Assembly (NCBI RefSeq): GCF_028292965.1
Contig: NZ_JAQGLG010000218.1
Coordinates: forward strand, 1 to 53,348
Direction of reading: 5' to 3'
Length of the DNA stretch: 53,348 bases
Source of the DNA: Sphingomonas bacterium
Lineage (GTDB): Bacteria > Pseudomonadota > Alphaproteobacteria > Sphingomonadales > Sphingomonadaceae
Each line of letters begins with the position of its first letter. Position 1 is the first letter of the stretch. Below are positions 10,117 through 20,122 of the stretch, piece after piece. Below the pieces are notes generated by a model. The model made no database searches. It was not told the DNA's origin and saw only the letters and a list, made by a program, of their open reading frames with translations. A program made the position numbers and the translations under genes.

Positions 10117-11553
10117 TCAGTAGTTGTAGGCGCGTTCGCCATGTTCGCTGATGTCGAGGCCTTCGGCTTCGACGTCGGCGCTCGGGCGGATGCCGATGGT
10201 GTATTTCAGGATCAGGAACAGGATCAGGCTGACGCCGCCCGACCAGGCCAGCGTGATGCCGACCGCCTGGAGCTGCACCCAGAGCTGCGACGTGATGCTG
10301 TAATCGGCCGGCAGCACGGCGACGGCGGGGAACTTCGTGTAATCGAAATAACCCTGGCCGCCGAGCTTGGGGTCGGCGACGATCGCAGTGCCGAGCGCGC
10401 CGACGATACCGCCGATGCAGTGCACGCCGAACACATCGAGCGAGTCGTCATACTTCAGCGCCTTCTTCACCGTGGTGACGAAGATGAAGCAGATCGGCGA
10501 CACGATGAAGCCGAGCGCGATCGAGGTCATCGGTGCCGCGAAGCCCGACGCCGGGGTGATTGCGACCAGACCGGCAACGGCACCGGTGACGGCACCAAGC
10601 AGCGATGGCTTTTTGTGGATGACCTGCTCGATCAGCGCCCAGGAAATCGCTGCGGCTGACGTGGCGACGAAGGTGTTGATGAACGCGACGCCGGTCACGC
10701 CATTGGCTTCGAGGTTGGAGCCGGCGTTGAAACCGAACCAGCCGACCCACAGCAGGCTGGCGCCGATCATGGTCATGGTCAGCGAGTGTGGCGGCATCGG
10801 CTCGCTGTTGAAGCCCTTGCGCTTGCCGATCACGAGGCAGCCGACAAGGCCCGCGATACCGGCATTGATGTGCACCACGGTGCCGCCGGCGAAATCAAGC
10901 GCCCCCTTGTTGAACAGGAAGCCGCCATCCTTCGGCGCGTCAGGCAGGAAGTCTGGGCCAGCCCAGTACCAAACCATGTGTGCGACCGGGAAATAGACCA
11001 GCGTCAGCCACGCCACCACGAAGATGATCAGCGGGGTGAACTTCACCCGCTCCGCGAACGCGCCGACGATCAGCGCCGGCGTGATGCAGGCGAAGGTCAT
11101 CTGGAAGCAGACATAGGCGAATTCGGGGATGTAGACGTTGTTCGAGAAGGTCGCCGCCAGCGTGGTGCCGTCGACACCCATCAGGAACGCCTTGCTGAAC
11201 CCGCCGAAGAAGTGGTTCTCGCCGCCGCTGGTGAAGGCCATCGAATAGCCCCAGCAGCACCACACCAAAGATGCGACGCTGACGATCATGAACACCTGCA
11301 TCAGCACGCTGAGCATGTTCTTGGTGCGCACCAGGCCGCCATAGAACAGCGCAAGGCCTGGCACCGACATCATCAGCACCAGTGCCGAGGAGATCAGCAT
11401 CCAGCTGGTGTCGCCCTTGTTGACCATCGTCGCCATCTGGGCGGCGTTGGGTGCCTTGATCGGTCCGGCCGCGGCTTGCGCCCATGCCGGCAACGCGGCG
11501 AATGCCACCGCGCACAGGCCGGCGACGCCGGCATATTTCAATGCTTGCTTCAT
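10117..11553 (-). CDS. amtB: Ammonium transporter AmtB
   Basis: A 478-residue ammonium channel of the Amt/Rh family in the inner membrane. The start is taken as ATG 11553 (MKQALKYAG), which has AAAGGGG a few bases upstream. An in-frame ATG at 11571 has none. An N-terminal signal peptide (ending near AWAQAAAG) precedes about 11 hydrophobic helices with family segments such as DTSWMLISSALVLMMSVPGLALFYGGLVR and GALDFAGGTVVHINAGIAGL (pore His). The C-terminal cytoplasmic tail (GIRPSADVEAEGLDISEHGERAYNY) is the GlnK contact. It lies 14 bases downstream of glnK. Confidence 0.95.
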   Translation of the reverse strand: MKQALKYAGVAGLCAVAFAALPAWAQAAAGPIKAPNAAQMATMVNKGDTSWMLISSALVLMMSVPGLALFYGGLVRTKNMLSVLMQVFMIVSVASLVWCCWGYSMAFTSGGENHFFGGFSKAFLMGVDGTTLAATFSNNVYIPEFAYVCFQMTFACITPALIVGAFAERVKFTPLIIFVVAWLTLVYFPVAHMVWYWAGPDFLPDAPKDGGFLFNKGALDFAGGTVVHINAGIAGLVGCLVIGKRKGFNSEPMPPHSLTMTMIGASLLWVGWFGFNAGSNLEANGVTGVAFINTFVATSAAAISWALIEQVIHKKPSLLGAVTGAVAGLVAITPASGFAAPMTSIALGFIVSPICFIFVTTVKKALKYDDSLDVFGVHCIGGIVGALGTAIVADPKLGGQGYFDYTKFPAVAVLPADYSITSQLWVQLQAVGITLAWSGGVSLILFLILKYTIGIRPSADVEAEGLDISEHGERAYNY

Positions 11554-11567
11554 CACTGCCCCTTTCA

Positions 11568-12261
<694 letters not shown>

Positions 12262-12265
<4 letters not shown>

Positions 12266-12828
12266 GACGGCAGCGGGTCGAAAGCGAGCATCACCTGCTG
12301 CACGCGCACCGGCAGGCCGTCGATGCTGCGGTCGCGGCCCGAGATCATGGCGAGGCGCTCTTCCGGTGATAGTTGGGCGTGATATTTGGCCAGCGTGAGC
12401 CGTTCCTTGTCCAGCGTCATGCGCGGCACGCCCCAGCCGCAGCTGGTCTGCAACGACTCGACCGCGATGTCGAAGATCTGCCGCGCACCGGGCAGGCGCG
12501 GGAAGTGTCCGGCGAGTTGGTCGAAGCCGGGCTCGCCGGCGATGACGAAGCTGCCCCGGCCATAGAGCCGCAGGATCAGCGCCGGGTTGTCGAAGGCGCA
12601 GAACATGATCGTGATGCGTCCGTCGGCGGCGAGATGCGCCTGGGTCTCGTTGCCCGAGCCGCCGAGATCGAGATAGGCGGCGCGGTTGGGGCCGAGCACG
12701 CGGAAGGCGTCCATGCCCTTGGGGCTGAGGTTGATCCGCGCGCCATCGGCGGCGGTGGCGACGAAGAACACCGGCTGCTTCGCTATGAAGGCGCGGTGGT
12801 CGTCGGCGATCGCGTCGAAGAACTCCAT
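12262..12828 (-). CDS. Pyridoxamine 5'-phosphate oxidase (PPOX) family protein
   Basis: A 188-residue split-barrel flavin-binding protein of the PPOX-like group. It begins MEFFDAIADDHRAFIAKQPVFFVATAADGARINLSPKG and contains RAAYLDLGGSGNETQAHLAADGRITIMFCAF, a typical FMN-binding core. The C-terminal part has SCGWGVPRM. It is unlikely to be PdxH because the pyridoxal-phosphate signature is absent. The exact reaction is unknown. It lies 25 bases after the N-acetyltransferase gene. Confidence 0.85.
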
Positions 12829-12853
12829 GGCCGCAGCTTACCGCGCGTCCGCC

Positions 12854-13663
12854 TCAGGCGATACCCTGTTCGATGCGGCGCACGAACGCGGCCGGGTCGG
12901 GCAGGCGGATGCCGATCTGGTTCTCCACTACATCGCGTACCGCCGCAGCATCGGCAAGCTGGCGCCGTTCGGTTCCGCCGTTCCTGTGATGGATGGCGAA
13001 GTCGAAATTGCGCAGCGACAGCCTGCGATCGGGCAGCGCCAGCGCGCAGGTCAGGCCGAACACGAAGTGCGATTTCGGATTGGTCGACATGTACCAGCTG
13101 CCCAGTTCGTGGTCGGCGCGGTGCTGCGGTTCCAGCGTGAAGCGATAGGTCGGCCGCCATTCGCCGCCGATCGACACCGCCTGCACCCAATAGTCGCCGT
13201 CGCGGGTCAGGCGGTATTGCTCATGCGGCGTGGCCTGTACGCGGTCGGGGATCAGGTCGAGCGGGCCGGTCGGCGTGTTGCCGCCGAACCCCGCATCGAC
13301 GATCACCGCGCCCTCGGGCAGATCGACGCGCAGCAGCATATGCGTCAGCGGCGTGACCGTGTCGGGCGCGGCGTTCCACAACACGCGCGCGCCGAGCGCG
13401 GTCACGGCAAAGCCGATCTGCTCGAGCATCGCACCGAGCAGCCGGTTCTGCTCGAAACAGAAGCCGCCGCGTCTGCCATGGACCAGCTTGGCCATCAGCA
13501 CTTCATGGTCGAGCACTACCGGCTTGCCGAGCATGCCGTCGATCCCCTCGAACGGGATCGACGCGGTATGCGCCGCGACGATCCGCGCCAGCGTCGCGCG
13601 GTCGGGGGCGAGCGGGCCGGCGACGCCGATCCGCGCGCCATAAGCGGCGAGATCGTCGCTCAT
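12854..13663 (-). CDS. nat: Arylamine N-acetyltransferase
   Basis: A 269-residue NAT enzyme that transfers acetyl from acetyl-CoA to arylamines or hydrazines. The catalytic triad is visible: Cys in RRGGFCFEQN, His in THMLLRVDLP, and Asp in VIVDAGFGGN. The family's early IPFEG segment (ASIPFEGIDG) is present. The start ATG 13663 (MSDDLAAYG) overlaps the upstream gene's stop by ATGA; the longer frame to 13699 would overlap it further. Confidence 0.93.
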   Translation of the reverse strand: MSDDLAAYGARIGVAGPLAPDRATLARIVAAHTASIPFEGIDGMLGKPVVLDHEVLMAKLVHGRRGGFCFEQNRLLGAMLEQIGFAVTALGARVLWNAAPDTVTPLTHMLLRVDLPEGAVIVDAGFGGNTPTGPLDLIPDRVQATPHEQYRLTRDGDYWVQAVSIGGEWRPTYRFTLEPQHRADHELGSWYMSTNPKSHFVFGLTCALALPDRRLSLRNFDFAIHHRNGGTERRQLADAAAVRDVVENQIGIRLPDPAAFVRRIEQGIA

Positions 13664-14622
13664 ACGACGCGCGGCACGCGCGGCTGGCCGAGCGGGCATT
13701 CCAGGCTGGCCCGGTCCCAGTTGCCGAGATCGGCCGCCGCGTCATAGGTCGAGCGGCAAAAGGCCAGCAGCGCGGCATCGGGGTCGGCGGCGGTGCGCAC
13801 CGCATCATAAGGCAGCAGATACTCGCCCATCGTCGTATCGTAGGCGGCGGCGGTCGGTTCCACGCGCGCCTCGCCATAACCGGCCGGTGCGGGATAGGCA
13901 TAAGCGTAGAAGGCGGCGTGGGGATAGGCGTCGCTGCCCGGCCAGAAGCCGATACTCGCTTCCTCATGGCTATAGGCCTCGCAGGTCACCGCATCGGGCA
14001 GGCCGGGCAGGCCGCCCGGATGGCGCGGCGCCACGCGGCCCGAGAAGCGCGTCGAGGCGAGGTCGAAGCTGCCCCAGAAGAAGTGCACCGGGCTCGCCTT
14101 GCCGAGAAAGCCGGTGCGGAATTCCCCAAAGATGCGCGCCGCCTGGATCAGCGCGCGCCAGAAGCGGCGCGCGGCCTCGGCGTCATAGGGCCGCTCGGCA
14201 TGGTCCTCGGCAAAGGGCGGCGCGTCGGGCATCTCGCTCGGTTTGAGATCGATCGACACCGTGATGCCGAGATCGGCCAGCGCGGCCAGCACCGCAGCGT
14301 GGAAGCCGGCGATCGTGCCTGCGGCGAGCGGAATCGTCCGCACGCCGCCGTCGCTGGTGGCGAGCACCACCCCTTCCGCGATCAGGTCGAAGTCGACCTG
14401 CAGGATGCGGTCACCGCAAGGGATTGAGGATGTGCTCAGCCCCCGCGCGCTGAGATAAAGCGGCACATGCCAGCTATGGTTGAGCCACGGCGTCAGCGCG
14501 AGCCGCAGCTTGCCGACGATCTGGGTGCGCAGCTGAAGCCCGATCGCGGTTTCGCGCCAGGTGGGCCAGTCGAGTTCGGGCCAGGCATCATGATCGGTCA
14601 AGCGTCGATTCTCCTGCCGCAT
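13660..14622 (-). CDS. DUF5996 family protein
   Basis: A 320-residue protein with the DUF5996 pattern: N-terminal WPELDWPTWRETAIGLQLRTQIVGKLRLAL, then NHSWHVPLYLSARGL, VHFFWGSFDLASTRFSGR and YSHEEASIGFWPGS. It has no signal peptide or membrane segment. The family is conserved but functionally uncharacterised. First gene of an operon with nat, the PPOX gene and the DUF2007 gene. GGAAGA directly upstream of the ATG may be its ribosome site. Divergent from vapBC. Confidence 0.85.
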   Translation of the reverse strand: MRQENRRLTDHDAWPELDWPTWRETAIGLQLRTQIVGKLRLALTPWLNHSWHVPLYLSARGLSTSSIPCGDRILQVDFDLIAEGVVLATSDGGVRTIPLAAGTIAGFHAAVLAALADLGITVSIDLKPSEMPDAPPFAEDHAERPYDAEAARRFWRALIQAARIFGEFRTGFLGKASPVHFFWGSFDLASTRFSGRVAPRHPGGLPGLPDAVTCEAYSHEEASIGFWPGSDAYPHAAFYAYAYPAPAGYGEARVEPTAAAYDTTMGEYLLPYDAVRTAADPDAALLAFCRSTYDAAADLGNWDRASLECPLGQPRVPRVV

Positions 14623-14658
14623 TCTTCCATGGACGACGGCTCAAGGCAAAGCTGCGCT

Positions 14659-14681
14659 GGGATATGTCATTGACATATCCC
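14659..14681. promoter_or_regulatory. Palindromic operator between vapBC and the DUF5996 operon
   Basis: Perfect inverted repeat: GGGATATGTCA at 14659-14669, one central T, TGACATATCCC at 14671-14681. It overlaps the candidate -35 TTGACA (14670-14675) of vapB. VapB-VapC complexes generally autoregulate by binding such palindromes, so this is probably their operator. It could also affect the divergent DUF5996 operon. Confidence 0.7.
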
Positions 14682-14698
14682 GTCTCGCGTGATAGCTT
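14670..14698 (+). promoter_or_regulatory. Candidate vapB promoter, leaderless arrangement
   Basis: TTGACA at 14670-14675, a 17-base spacer, and TAGCTT at 14693-14698. The ATG at 14705 is six bases further on, so transcription would begin at or next to the start codon. The -35 is a perfect consensus; the -10 is weak. Confidence 0.5.
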
Positions 14699-14704
14699 GT
14701 GGAA

Positions 14705-14929
14705 ATGGTGGCACGCTCCAGCCTTTTCAAATCCAATCGCTCGCAAGCGGTTCGGCTGCCCAAGGACATCGCCTTTCCCGACGCGGTCAAGCAGGTCGTC
14801 GTGTGGCGAGAGGGGAATACGCGCATGATCGTACCCGCGGATGCGCTGTGGGACGATTTCTTCGCCACCCCCGGCATCGACATCGGCACGCGCGATCAAC
14901 CTGAGGCGCAGGAACGCGAAGCGCTGTGA
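14705..14929 (+). CDS. vapB: Type II antitoxin VapB (AbrB/MazE-like)
   Basis: A 74-residue antitoxin: MVARSSLFKSNRSQAVRLPKDIAFPDAVKQVVVWREGNTRMIVP is the AbrB-type swapped-hairpin DNA-binding domain typical of VapB. The C-terminal acidic tail would wrap the toxin. The start is taken as ATG 14705; GTG 14699 is in frame but falls at the -10/start region. It overlaps vapC by GTGA. Expected to neutralise VapC and autoregulate the operon through the adjacent palindrome. Confidence 0.88.
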   Translation: MVARSSLFKSNRSQAVRLPKDIAFPDAVKQVVVWREGNTRMIVPADALWDDFFATPGIDIGTRDQPEAQEREAL

Positions 14930-15336
14930 CGTTGCGTTACGCGCTCGACACAAACCTCTGCATCCGCGTGTTGCGCGACCGCCCCGCATCCGCCCGTGAA
15001 CGCTTCAACGCCGAGGCTGCGGGTCTGTCGATCTCGACCGTGGTGCTGACCGAGCTTCTGCACGGCGCCGTCAAATCGGCGCGACCGGTCGACAACCGGG
15101 CCGAGGTCGAGCGTTTCGCGGCCCGGCTGGAGGTGCTGCCGTTCGACGAAGCGGCGGCCGACCATGCCGCCGATATCCGCGCCGTGCTCGAACGCCAGGG
15201 GCAGATGATCGGCGGCTATGACGTGCTGATTGCCGGCCATGCGCGCAGTCGCGGCCTGATCGTCGTCACCGGCAACCTCGGCGAGTTTCAGCGCGTCGAC
15301 GGATTGCGCTGCGAGGACTGGCTGGATCAGGCCTAA
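14926..15336 (+). CDS. vapC: Type II toxin VapC (PIN-domain ribonuclease)
   Basis: A 136-residue PIN-domain RNase, starting at a GTG overlapping the vapB stop. The metal-binding acids are visible: Asp8 in YALDTNLCI, Glu near 43 in VVLTELLHG, and Asp in IGGYDVLIAGHARS. The usual TNN motif near the C-terminus is replaced by TGNLGEFQRV, as in many VapC proteins. VapC toxins cut tRNA or rRNA; the target here is unknown. Confidence 0.93.
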   Translation: MTLRYALDTNLCIRVLRDRPASARERFNAEAAGLSISTVVLTELLHGAVKSARPVDNRAEVERFAARLEVLPFDEAAADHAADIRAVLERQGQMIGGYDVLIAGHARSRGLIVVTGNLGEFQRVDGLRCEDWLDQA

Positions 15337-16763
15337 ACCGCCGTCCCGCCGACCGTCAGCCCCTCCATCAGCAGCGTCGGCTGGCCGACGCCGGCGGGCA
15401 CGCTCTGTCCGCCCTTGCCGCACATGCCGACGCCCTCGTCGAGGGCGAAGTCGTTGCCGATGCCGATCACCTTGGTCAGCGCGGTCGGGCCATCGCCGAT
15501 CAGCGTCGCGCCCTTGATCGGCGCGCCGAGCCGGCCGTTCTCGATCTTGTAAGCCTCGGTGCAGGAGAAGACGAACTTGCCCGAGACGATATCGACCTGC
15601 CCGCCGCCGAACGATTTGGCGAAGATGCCGCTCTTCACCCGCGACAGCAACTCGGCTGGATCGTCCTTGCCGGCGCGCATGAAGGTGTTGGTCATGCGCG
15701 GCATCGGCGCATGCTGGAAGCTCTCGCGTCGGCCATTGCCGGTCGGCGCCACGCCCATCAGCCGGGCGTTGAGCCGGTCCTGAATATAGCCTTTGAGGAT
15801 GCCGTCCTCGATCAGGATATTCTCCTGGGTCGGCGTGCCCTCGTCATCGATCGACAAAGATCCGCGCTTGTCGGCGATCGAACCGTCATCGACCACGGTC
15901 ACGCCCGGCGCGCCGACGCGCTCGCCGATGCGGCCGGAGAAGGCGCTGGTGCCCTTGCGGTTAAAGTCGCCTTCGAGACCGTGGCCGATCGCCTCGTGCA
16001 GCAGGATGCCGGGCCAGCCGGGGCCGAGCAGCACGGTCATCTCGCCGGCGGGTGCCGCGACCGAATCGAGATTGACGATCGCCTGGGCGAGCGCCTCGTC
16101 GATCGCGCGGTTCCACGTTACGGGCTGCATCAACTCGTCATAGAGATAACGGCCGCCCATGCCGAAATTGCCGGTCTCGCGCCGGCCATTCTGCTCGACC
16201 ACGATCGAGACGTTGAGGCGCACGAGCGGCCGCACATCGGTGGCGATAAAGCCATCGGGGCGGACGATCTCGACCACCTGCCAGCTGCCCGACAGCGAGA
16301 CCGAGACCTGCGCGACGCGCGGGTCGCGCGCGCGGGCGGCGGCGTCGATCGTCTGGCACAGGTTCACCTTGTCCGCGAACGGCACCAGGTCGAGCGGATC
16401 GCCATCGGTATAAAGGTGGCGGTTGGTGTGCTGCGGCGGCGGCGCCTTGGCCGAGGTCGACGGGTCGATCAGCGCCATGGTGTCGGCGGCGCGCAGGATC
16501 GCGGCGCCGCTCAACTCATTGGCATGGGCGAAGGCGGTGGTCTCACCCGACACCGCGCGCAGGCCGAAGCCCGACTGGGTGTCGTAGCTCGCGGTCTTCA
16601 GCCGTCCGTCGTCGAAGCCGAACGCCTCGGTCTTGCGATATTGCAGATAGAGTTCGCCATCATCGGCCTTGGACAAGGCGGAGGCAGTGAGGCGCTGCGC
16701 CTCTTCGGGCGACAGCTGGCCATCGTGATAGAGGAAGGCGCGGGGGTCGGCAGGCTGGGTCAT
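15333..16763 (-). CDS. tldD: Metalloprotease TldD
   Basis: A 476-residue TldD-type zinc protease. The start is ATG 16763 (MTQPADPRAFLYHDG), with GGAGG just upstream; the longer frame to 16847 is rejected. The metal motif HEAIGHGLEGDF (about residues 252-263) carries the HExxxH ligands. The C-terminal GGQVDIVSGKFVFSCTEAYKIENG is characteristic. TldD works with TldE/PmbA in trimming peptides (microcin B17, antitoxins). TldE is not in the window. The stop overlaps the convergent vapC end by four bases. Confidence 0.93.
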   Translation of the reverse strand: MTQPADPRAFLYHDGQLSPEEAQRLTASALSKADDGELYLQYRKTEAFGFDDGRLKTASYDTQSGFGLRAVSGETTAFAHANELSGAAILRAADTMALIDPSTSAKAPPPQHTNRHLYTDGDPLDLVPFADKVNLCQTIDAAARARDPRVAQVSVSLSGSWQVVEIVRPDGFIATDVRPLVRLNVSIVVEQNGRRETGNFGMGGRYLYDELMQPVTWNRAIDEALAQAIVNLDSVAAPAGEMTVLLGPGWPGILLHEAIGHGLEGDFNRKGTSAFSGRIGERVGAPGVTVVDDGSIADKRGSLSIDDEGTPTQENILIEDGILKGYIQDRLNARLMGVAPTGNGRRESFQHAPMPRMTNTFMRAGKDDPAELLSRVKSGIFAKSFGGGQVDIVSGKFVFSCTEAYKIENGRLGAPIKGATLIGDGPTALTKVIGIGNDFALDEGVGMCGKGGQSVPAGVGQPTLLMEGLTVGGTAV

Positions 16764-16782
16764 GCCCTCCGATATAGGCGAC

Positions 16783-17016
16783 TTAAACGCTGGCGCCAGC
16801 CGGATGGTCAGGCAATTTGGATTGATCGGCGCCGTCGGCCGGCCCACCGATCAGCACGAAGCGACGGTCGCAATAACCGCAATCGACATAGCCGGTCTCG
16901 TCGATCTGCAGGAACACCCGCGGATGGCCGAGCGCGGCACCACCGGGAATGTCGCTCGCGCCGTCACAGGCGATGCGGGCATGGGCGGTGCGGACGAGTT
17001 CGGGTGGCGGCTGCAT
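16783..17016 (-). CDS. CHCC zinc-finger protein (NDUFS6-like)
   Basis: A 77-residue protein with the CHCC-type zinc site: Cys17 in ARIACDGAS, His31 in LGHPRVFLQI, and Cys46/Cys49 in YVDCGYCDRRFVL. This is the domain of the mitochondrial complex I accessory subunit NDUFS6, found as a small protein in alphaproteobacteria. It probably associates with NADH dehydrogenase (inference from family). The candidate promoter places the transcription start at the ATG. Confidence 0.87.
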   Translation of the reverse strand: MQPPPELVRTAHARIACDGASDIPGGAALGHPRVFLQIDETGYVDCGYCDRRFVLIGGPADGADQSKLPDHPAGASV

Positions 17017-17022
17017 GGCGTG

Positions 17023-17051
17023 GCGATAGCAAGGGCACGGGCGGCGGACAA
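17023..17051 (-). promoter_or_regulatory. Candidate leaderless promoter of the CHCC gene
   Basis: On the minus strand TTGTCC (17051-17046), 17 bases, TATCGC (17028-17023), then six bases and the ATG at 17016. The layout matches the vapB promoter. Sequence-only prediction. Confidence 0.4.
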
Positions 17052-17218
17052 TCCTTCCCGCAGCCGCAGGGTGTGGCGCGTTGCTGGCCCATACTCCATG
17101 ATCAGGTCATGCCGCACCGAACCCATAACATTTTGATATGTGAAGATACGATCTGGCCATAATATTTCATATCCATGTCACTGCCTTTAGCCCCTGCTGT
17201 CGAAGCAAGGGGAAGATC

Positions 17219-20122
17219 ATGACCGACAGAAAAAAACTGCAGTCTGGCTTTGGGCATATGAAGGCGCTGCTGCGGATCGGCTGCGGCGGAATGGCGCTGG
17301 CGATGGCCTCGGCCGCCACGGCGCAGCAGGCCGAACCCGCGCCCCAGGCCGCCGACGCGGCGGTCGATCCAGTGGATCCGGCGGGCGGCGAGATCGTCGT
17401 CACCGGCTCGCGTATCAAGCGGCGCGACGCCGATTCGCTCGGGCCGCTGCTGACCATGACCTCGGCCGATCTCGCCCGCTCGGGTTCCTCTTCGGTCGGC
17501 GAGATCCTGCAGAAGATCCCCGCCGCCGGGGTCAGCCTCAATTCGAACGGCACGCAGGGCACCTCCTACGGCGCCAGCTCGATCAACCTGCGTTATCTCG
17601 GCGGCGCGGAAGGTAGCGGCAACCGCGTGCTGGTGCTGGTCGACGGGCATCGCTGGGTCGATGGCGTGGGGCAACGCGGCTTTCGCGATTTCGTCGATCT
17701 CAACACCATCCCGCTCGGCATGATCGACGGGATCGAGATATTGAAGGACGGCGCCTCGGCGATCTACGGCGCCGACGCGATTGCCGGCGTGGTCAACATC
17801 AAGACGGTGCAGCCGTTCAACGGCCTGCGCGCCACCGCCAAGGCCGGCGTGACCGATCGGGGCGACGGCGCGGAATATTCCGGCACGCTCAATCTCGGCC
17901 ATAAATGGAGCACGGGCTCGATCATCCTGTCGGGCAGCTATTATCAGTCACGGCCGATCAACACCGATGCGCGCGCGCTGACGACCAACACGCTCGTGCC
18001 GGTGACCGTGCCGGGGACCAGCCCCAACGGCCTGTACATCCTGCCGGGTCTCGCCTCGAACGCCTATTTCGGCACCGCCGCCGGCTTCGCCTCCTCGGCC
18101 TCGCCGATCGCCTTCAACGGTAGCAGCGGATACGGTGCGGGGTCGTTCGCCGACGACAGCTATCATGTCGCGACGCTGCCGGGGGACAATTACAACACGC
18201 AGGCGCAGGGCATCTATTCTACGGGCCCGTCCAAGCGTTACGGCTTTTATGCGCGGGTCGACCAGGAAGTGCTGCCCGGCGTCACGCTGAAGGTCGAGGG
18301 GCTGTATAACCGGCGCAAGTCGGTGCAGCTCTTCTCGCCCAATCTGCTCGATATCGGCGGCACCTCGGGCACGGTGCAGGGTTTCCGCGTCGCGGTCGAC
18401 CAGGCGTTCAATCCGTTCGGCACCGCCAATGGCGTGCCGCTCGCCAATGCGCTGGGGTTCAGCCCGACCCAGGCCTATCGCATCCGCAAGGTGCTGCCCG
18501 AAGTCGGCAACCGCACCAGCACGCAGGATGTCGAGACGTGGCGCATCGATGCCGGCCTGAACGGCGGGTTCGGGCTGCTCGGCCATCGCTGGAACTGGAG
18601 CGTGTACGGCGCCTATTCGAAGAACGTGATGCACAGCGGGTCGCTGAACTTCCTCGATTACGACCATCTCTATCTCGCGCTGGGTTCGCCGGCGACCTGC
18701 GCCGCGACGGCAGGATGCGTGCCGGTCAATCTGTTCGGCCCGATGACCGAGGCGCAGGCAAACTACATCCGCAACAACTCGTTCGAGCGCAACACGACCG
18801 AGCTCTACAACGCCACCGCCGATGTGACCGGCACGCTGTTCGACCTGCCGGCCGGCCCGGTGCAGCTCGCGGTCGGCTACGAATATCGCCAGAATCGCGG
18901 CACCGATAACCCCGATCCCTACACCAACGCACCGAGCCAGTATCTCAGCGCGAGCTTCGCGCGGACCAGTCAGCAGACCCGCACCGCGACCGCGGGCAGC
19001 TACAGCCTCAACGAAGGTTATGCCGAATTGTCGGTGCCGATCTTCAAGGACCAGCCCTTCGCGCAAAGCCTCGATGTCGACGTGGCGGCGCGCTATTCGG
19101 ACTATTCGACGGTCGGGCACAAGGCGACGTTCAAGGCCGGCGCGGGGTATCGCCCGGTCAAGGATGTGCTGTTCCGCGGCACCTATTCGCAAGGCTTCCG
19201 CGCGCCCTCGATCCTCGAGCTCTATCAGGGCGCGCGCCAGACCAACTTCCAGGGCATCGATCCGTGCAATGGCGGCGCGGCGGCCGCCAAGCCCGGCTGT
19301 GCCGGCGTTCCCGCGACCTATAACCAGTCGGCCTTCAACGGCGCGCTGCTGCCCGGCGTGATCAGCGGCAACCGCGCACTGAGACCCGAAACGGCGGATA
19401 CCTATAGCGCCGGCATTTCGCTGACCCCGCACTGGGTGCCGGGGCTCAGCCTGACGGTCGATTATTACAAGATCACCGTACACGACGCGATCGCGGCGCA
19501 GACCGCGACGCAGATCCTGGGGCTATGCGCAACGCAGGGCGGCGTGTTCTGTAATCTGGTGACGCGCGACGCGGCGTCGGGCGCGGTGGTGGCGATCCAG
19601 CAGACCTCGCAGAACCTCAATTCGATCAGCACCGACGGCATCGACAGCACGATCCGTTATGATTTCGGGACGAAGATCGGCCGGTTCAGCGCGGTGGTCG
19701 ACGCGTCGTACCTGCGCAGTTTCCGCACCGTCTCGCCCAACCCGACCGGCGGCGCACCGATCGTCGACGAGCGTGCCGGCAAGGGCGACCAGCCGCGCTC
19801 GACCTATCCGCACTGGAAGGGCCAGGCCTCGCTCAGCTGGTCGATCGACTGGCTCGATACGGTGGTCCGCGCGCGCTATATCGGGCCGACCACCGACGTC
19901 ACCAACACGGTTAAGGATGCGAGGACGAGGGCGATCACCTATACTGATTTCGAAGCGGGCTTCACGATCGGCGGCGGGCAATATCGCCTGGCGCTGGGCA
20001 TGGATAACGCCTTCGACGTCCAGCCGCCGCAATCCTATGCCAATGCGCCGATCAACTACGACATCTACACCTATGATGCGCGCGGCCGGTATCTCTACGT
20101 CCGCGCATCGATCAAGATGTGA
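17219..20122 (+). CDS. TonB-dependent outer-membrane receptor
   Basis: A 967-residue receptor. The ATG at 17219 follows AGGGGAAGATC. A signal peptide ends near residue 36 ([10 protein letters not shown]). The plug domain has the family segments [38 protein letters not shown] and [26 protein letters not shown] 22-strand barrel follows, ending in an aromatic-rich terminal strand ([14 protein letters not shown]). It imports a ligand with TonB energy. The next three genes are fused to it by 1-10 base spacings, so the ligand is probably their substrate. Confidence 0.94.
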   Translation: MTDRKKLQSGFGHMKALLRIGCGGMALAMASAATAQQAEPAPQAADAAVDPVDPAGGEIVVTGSRIKRRDADSLGPLLTMTSADLARSGSSSVGEILQKIPAAGVSLNSNGTQGTSYGASSINLRYLGGAEGSGNRVLVLVDGHRWVDGVGQRGFRDFVDLNTIPLGMIDGIEILKDGASAIYGADAIAGVVNIKTVQPFNGLRATAKAGVTDRGDGAEYSGTLNLGHKWSTGSIILSGSYYQSRPINTDARALTTNTLVPVTVPGTSPNGLYILPGLASNAYFGTAAGFASSASPIAFNGSSGYGAGSFADDSYHVATLPGDNYNTQAQGIYSTGPSKRYGFYARVDQEVLPGVTLKVEGLYNRRKSVQLFSPNLLDIGGTSGTVQGFRVAVDQAFNPFGTANGVPLANALGFSPTQAYRIRKVLPEVGNRTSTQDVETWRIDAGLNGGFGLLGHRWNWSVYGAYSKNVMHSGSLNFLDYDHLYLALGSPATCAATAGCVPVNLFGPMTEAQANYIRNNSFERNTTELYNATADVTGTLFDLPAGPVQLAVGYEYRQNRGTDNPDPYTNAPSQYLSASFARTSQQTRTATAGSYSLNEGYAELSVPIFKDQPFAQSLDVDVAARYSDYSTVGHKATFKAGAGYRPVKDVLFRGTYSQGFRAPSILELYQGARQTNFQGIDPCNGGAAAAKPGCAGVPATYNQSAFNGALLPGVISGNRALRPETADTYSAGISLTPHWVPGLSLTVDYYKITVHDAIAAQTATQILGLCATQGGVFCNLVTRDAASGAVVAIQQTSQNLNSISTDGIDSTIRYDFGTKIGRFSAVVDASYLRSFRTVSPNPTGGAPIVDERAGKGDQPRSTYPHWKGQASLSWSIDWLDTVVRARYIGPTTDVTNTVKDARTRAITYTDFEAGFTIGGGQYRLALGMDNAFDVQPPQSYANAPINYDIYTYDARGRYLYVRASIKM

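Noticed and set aside
17133..17163. Possible promoter TTGATA ... CATAAT before the TonB receptor gene.
   Set aside because: The 19-base spacing is too long for a confident call.
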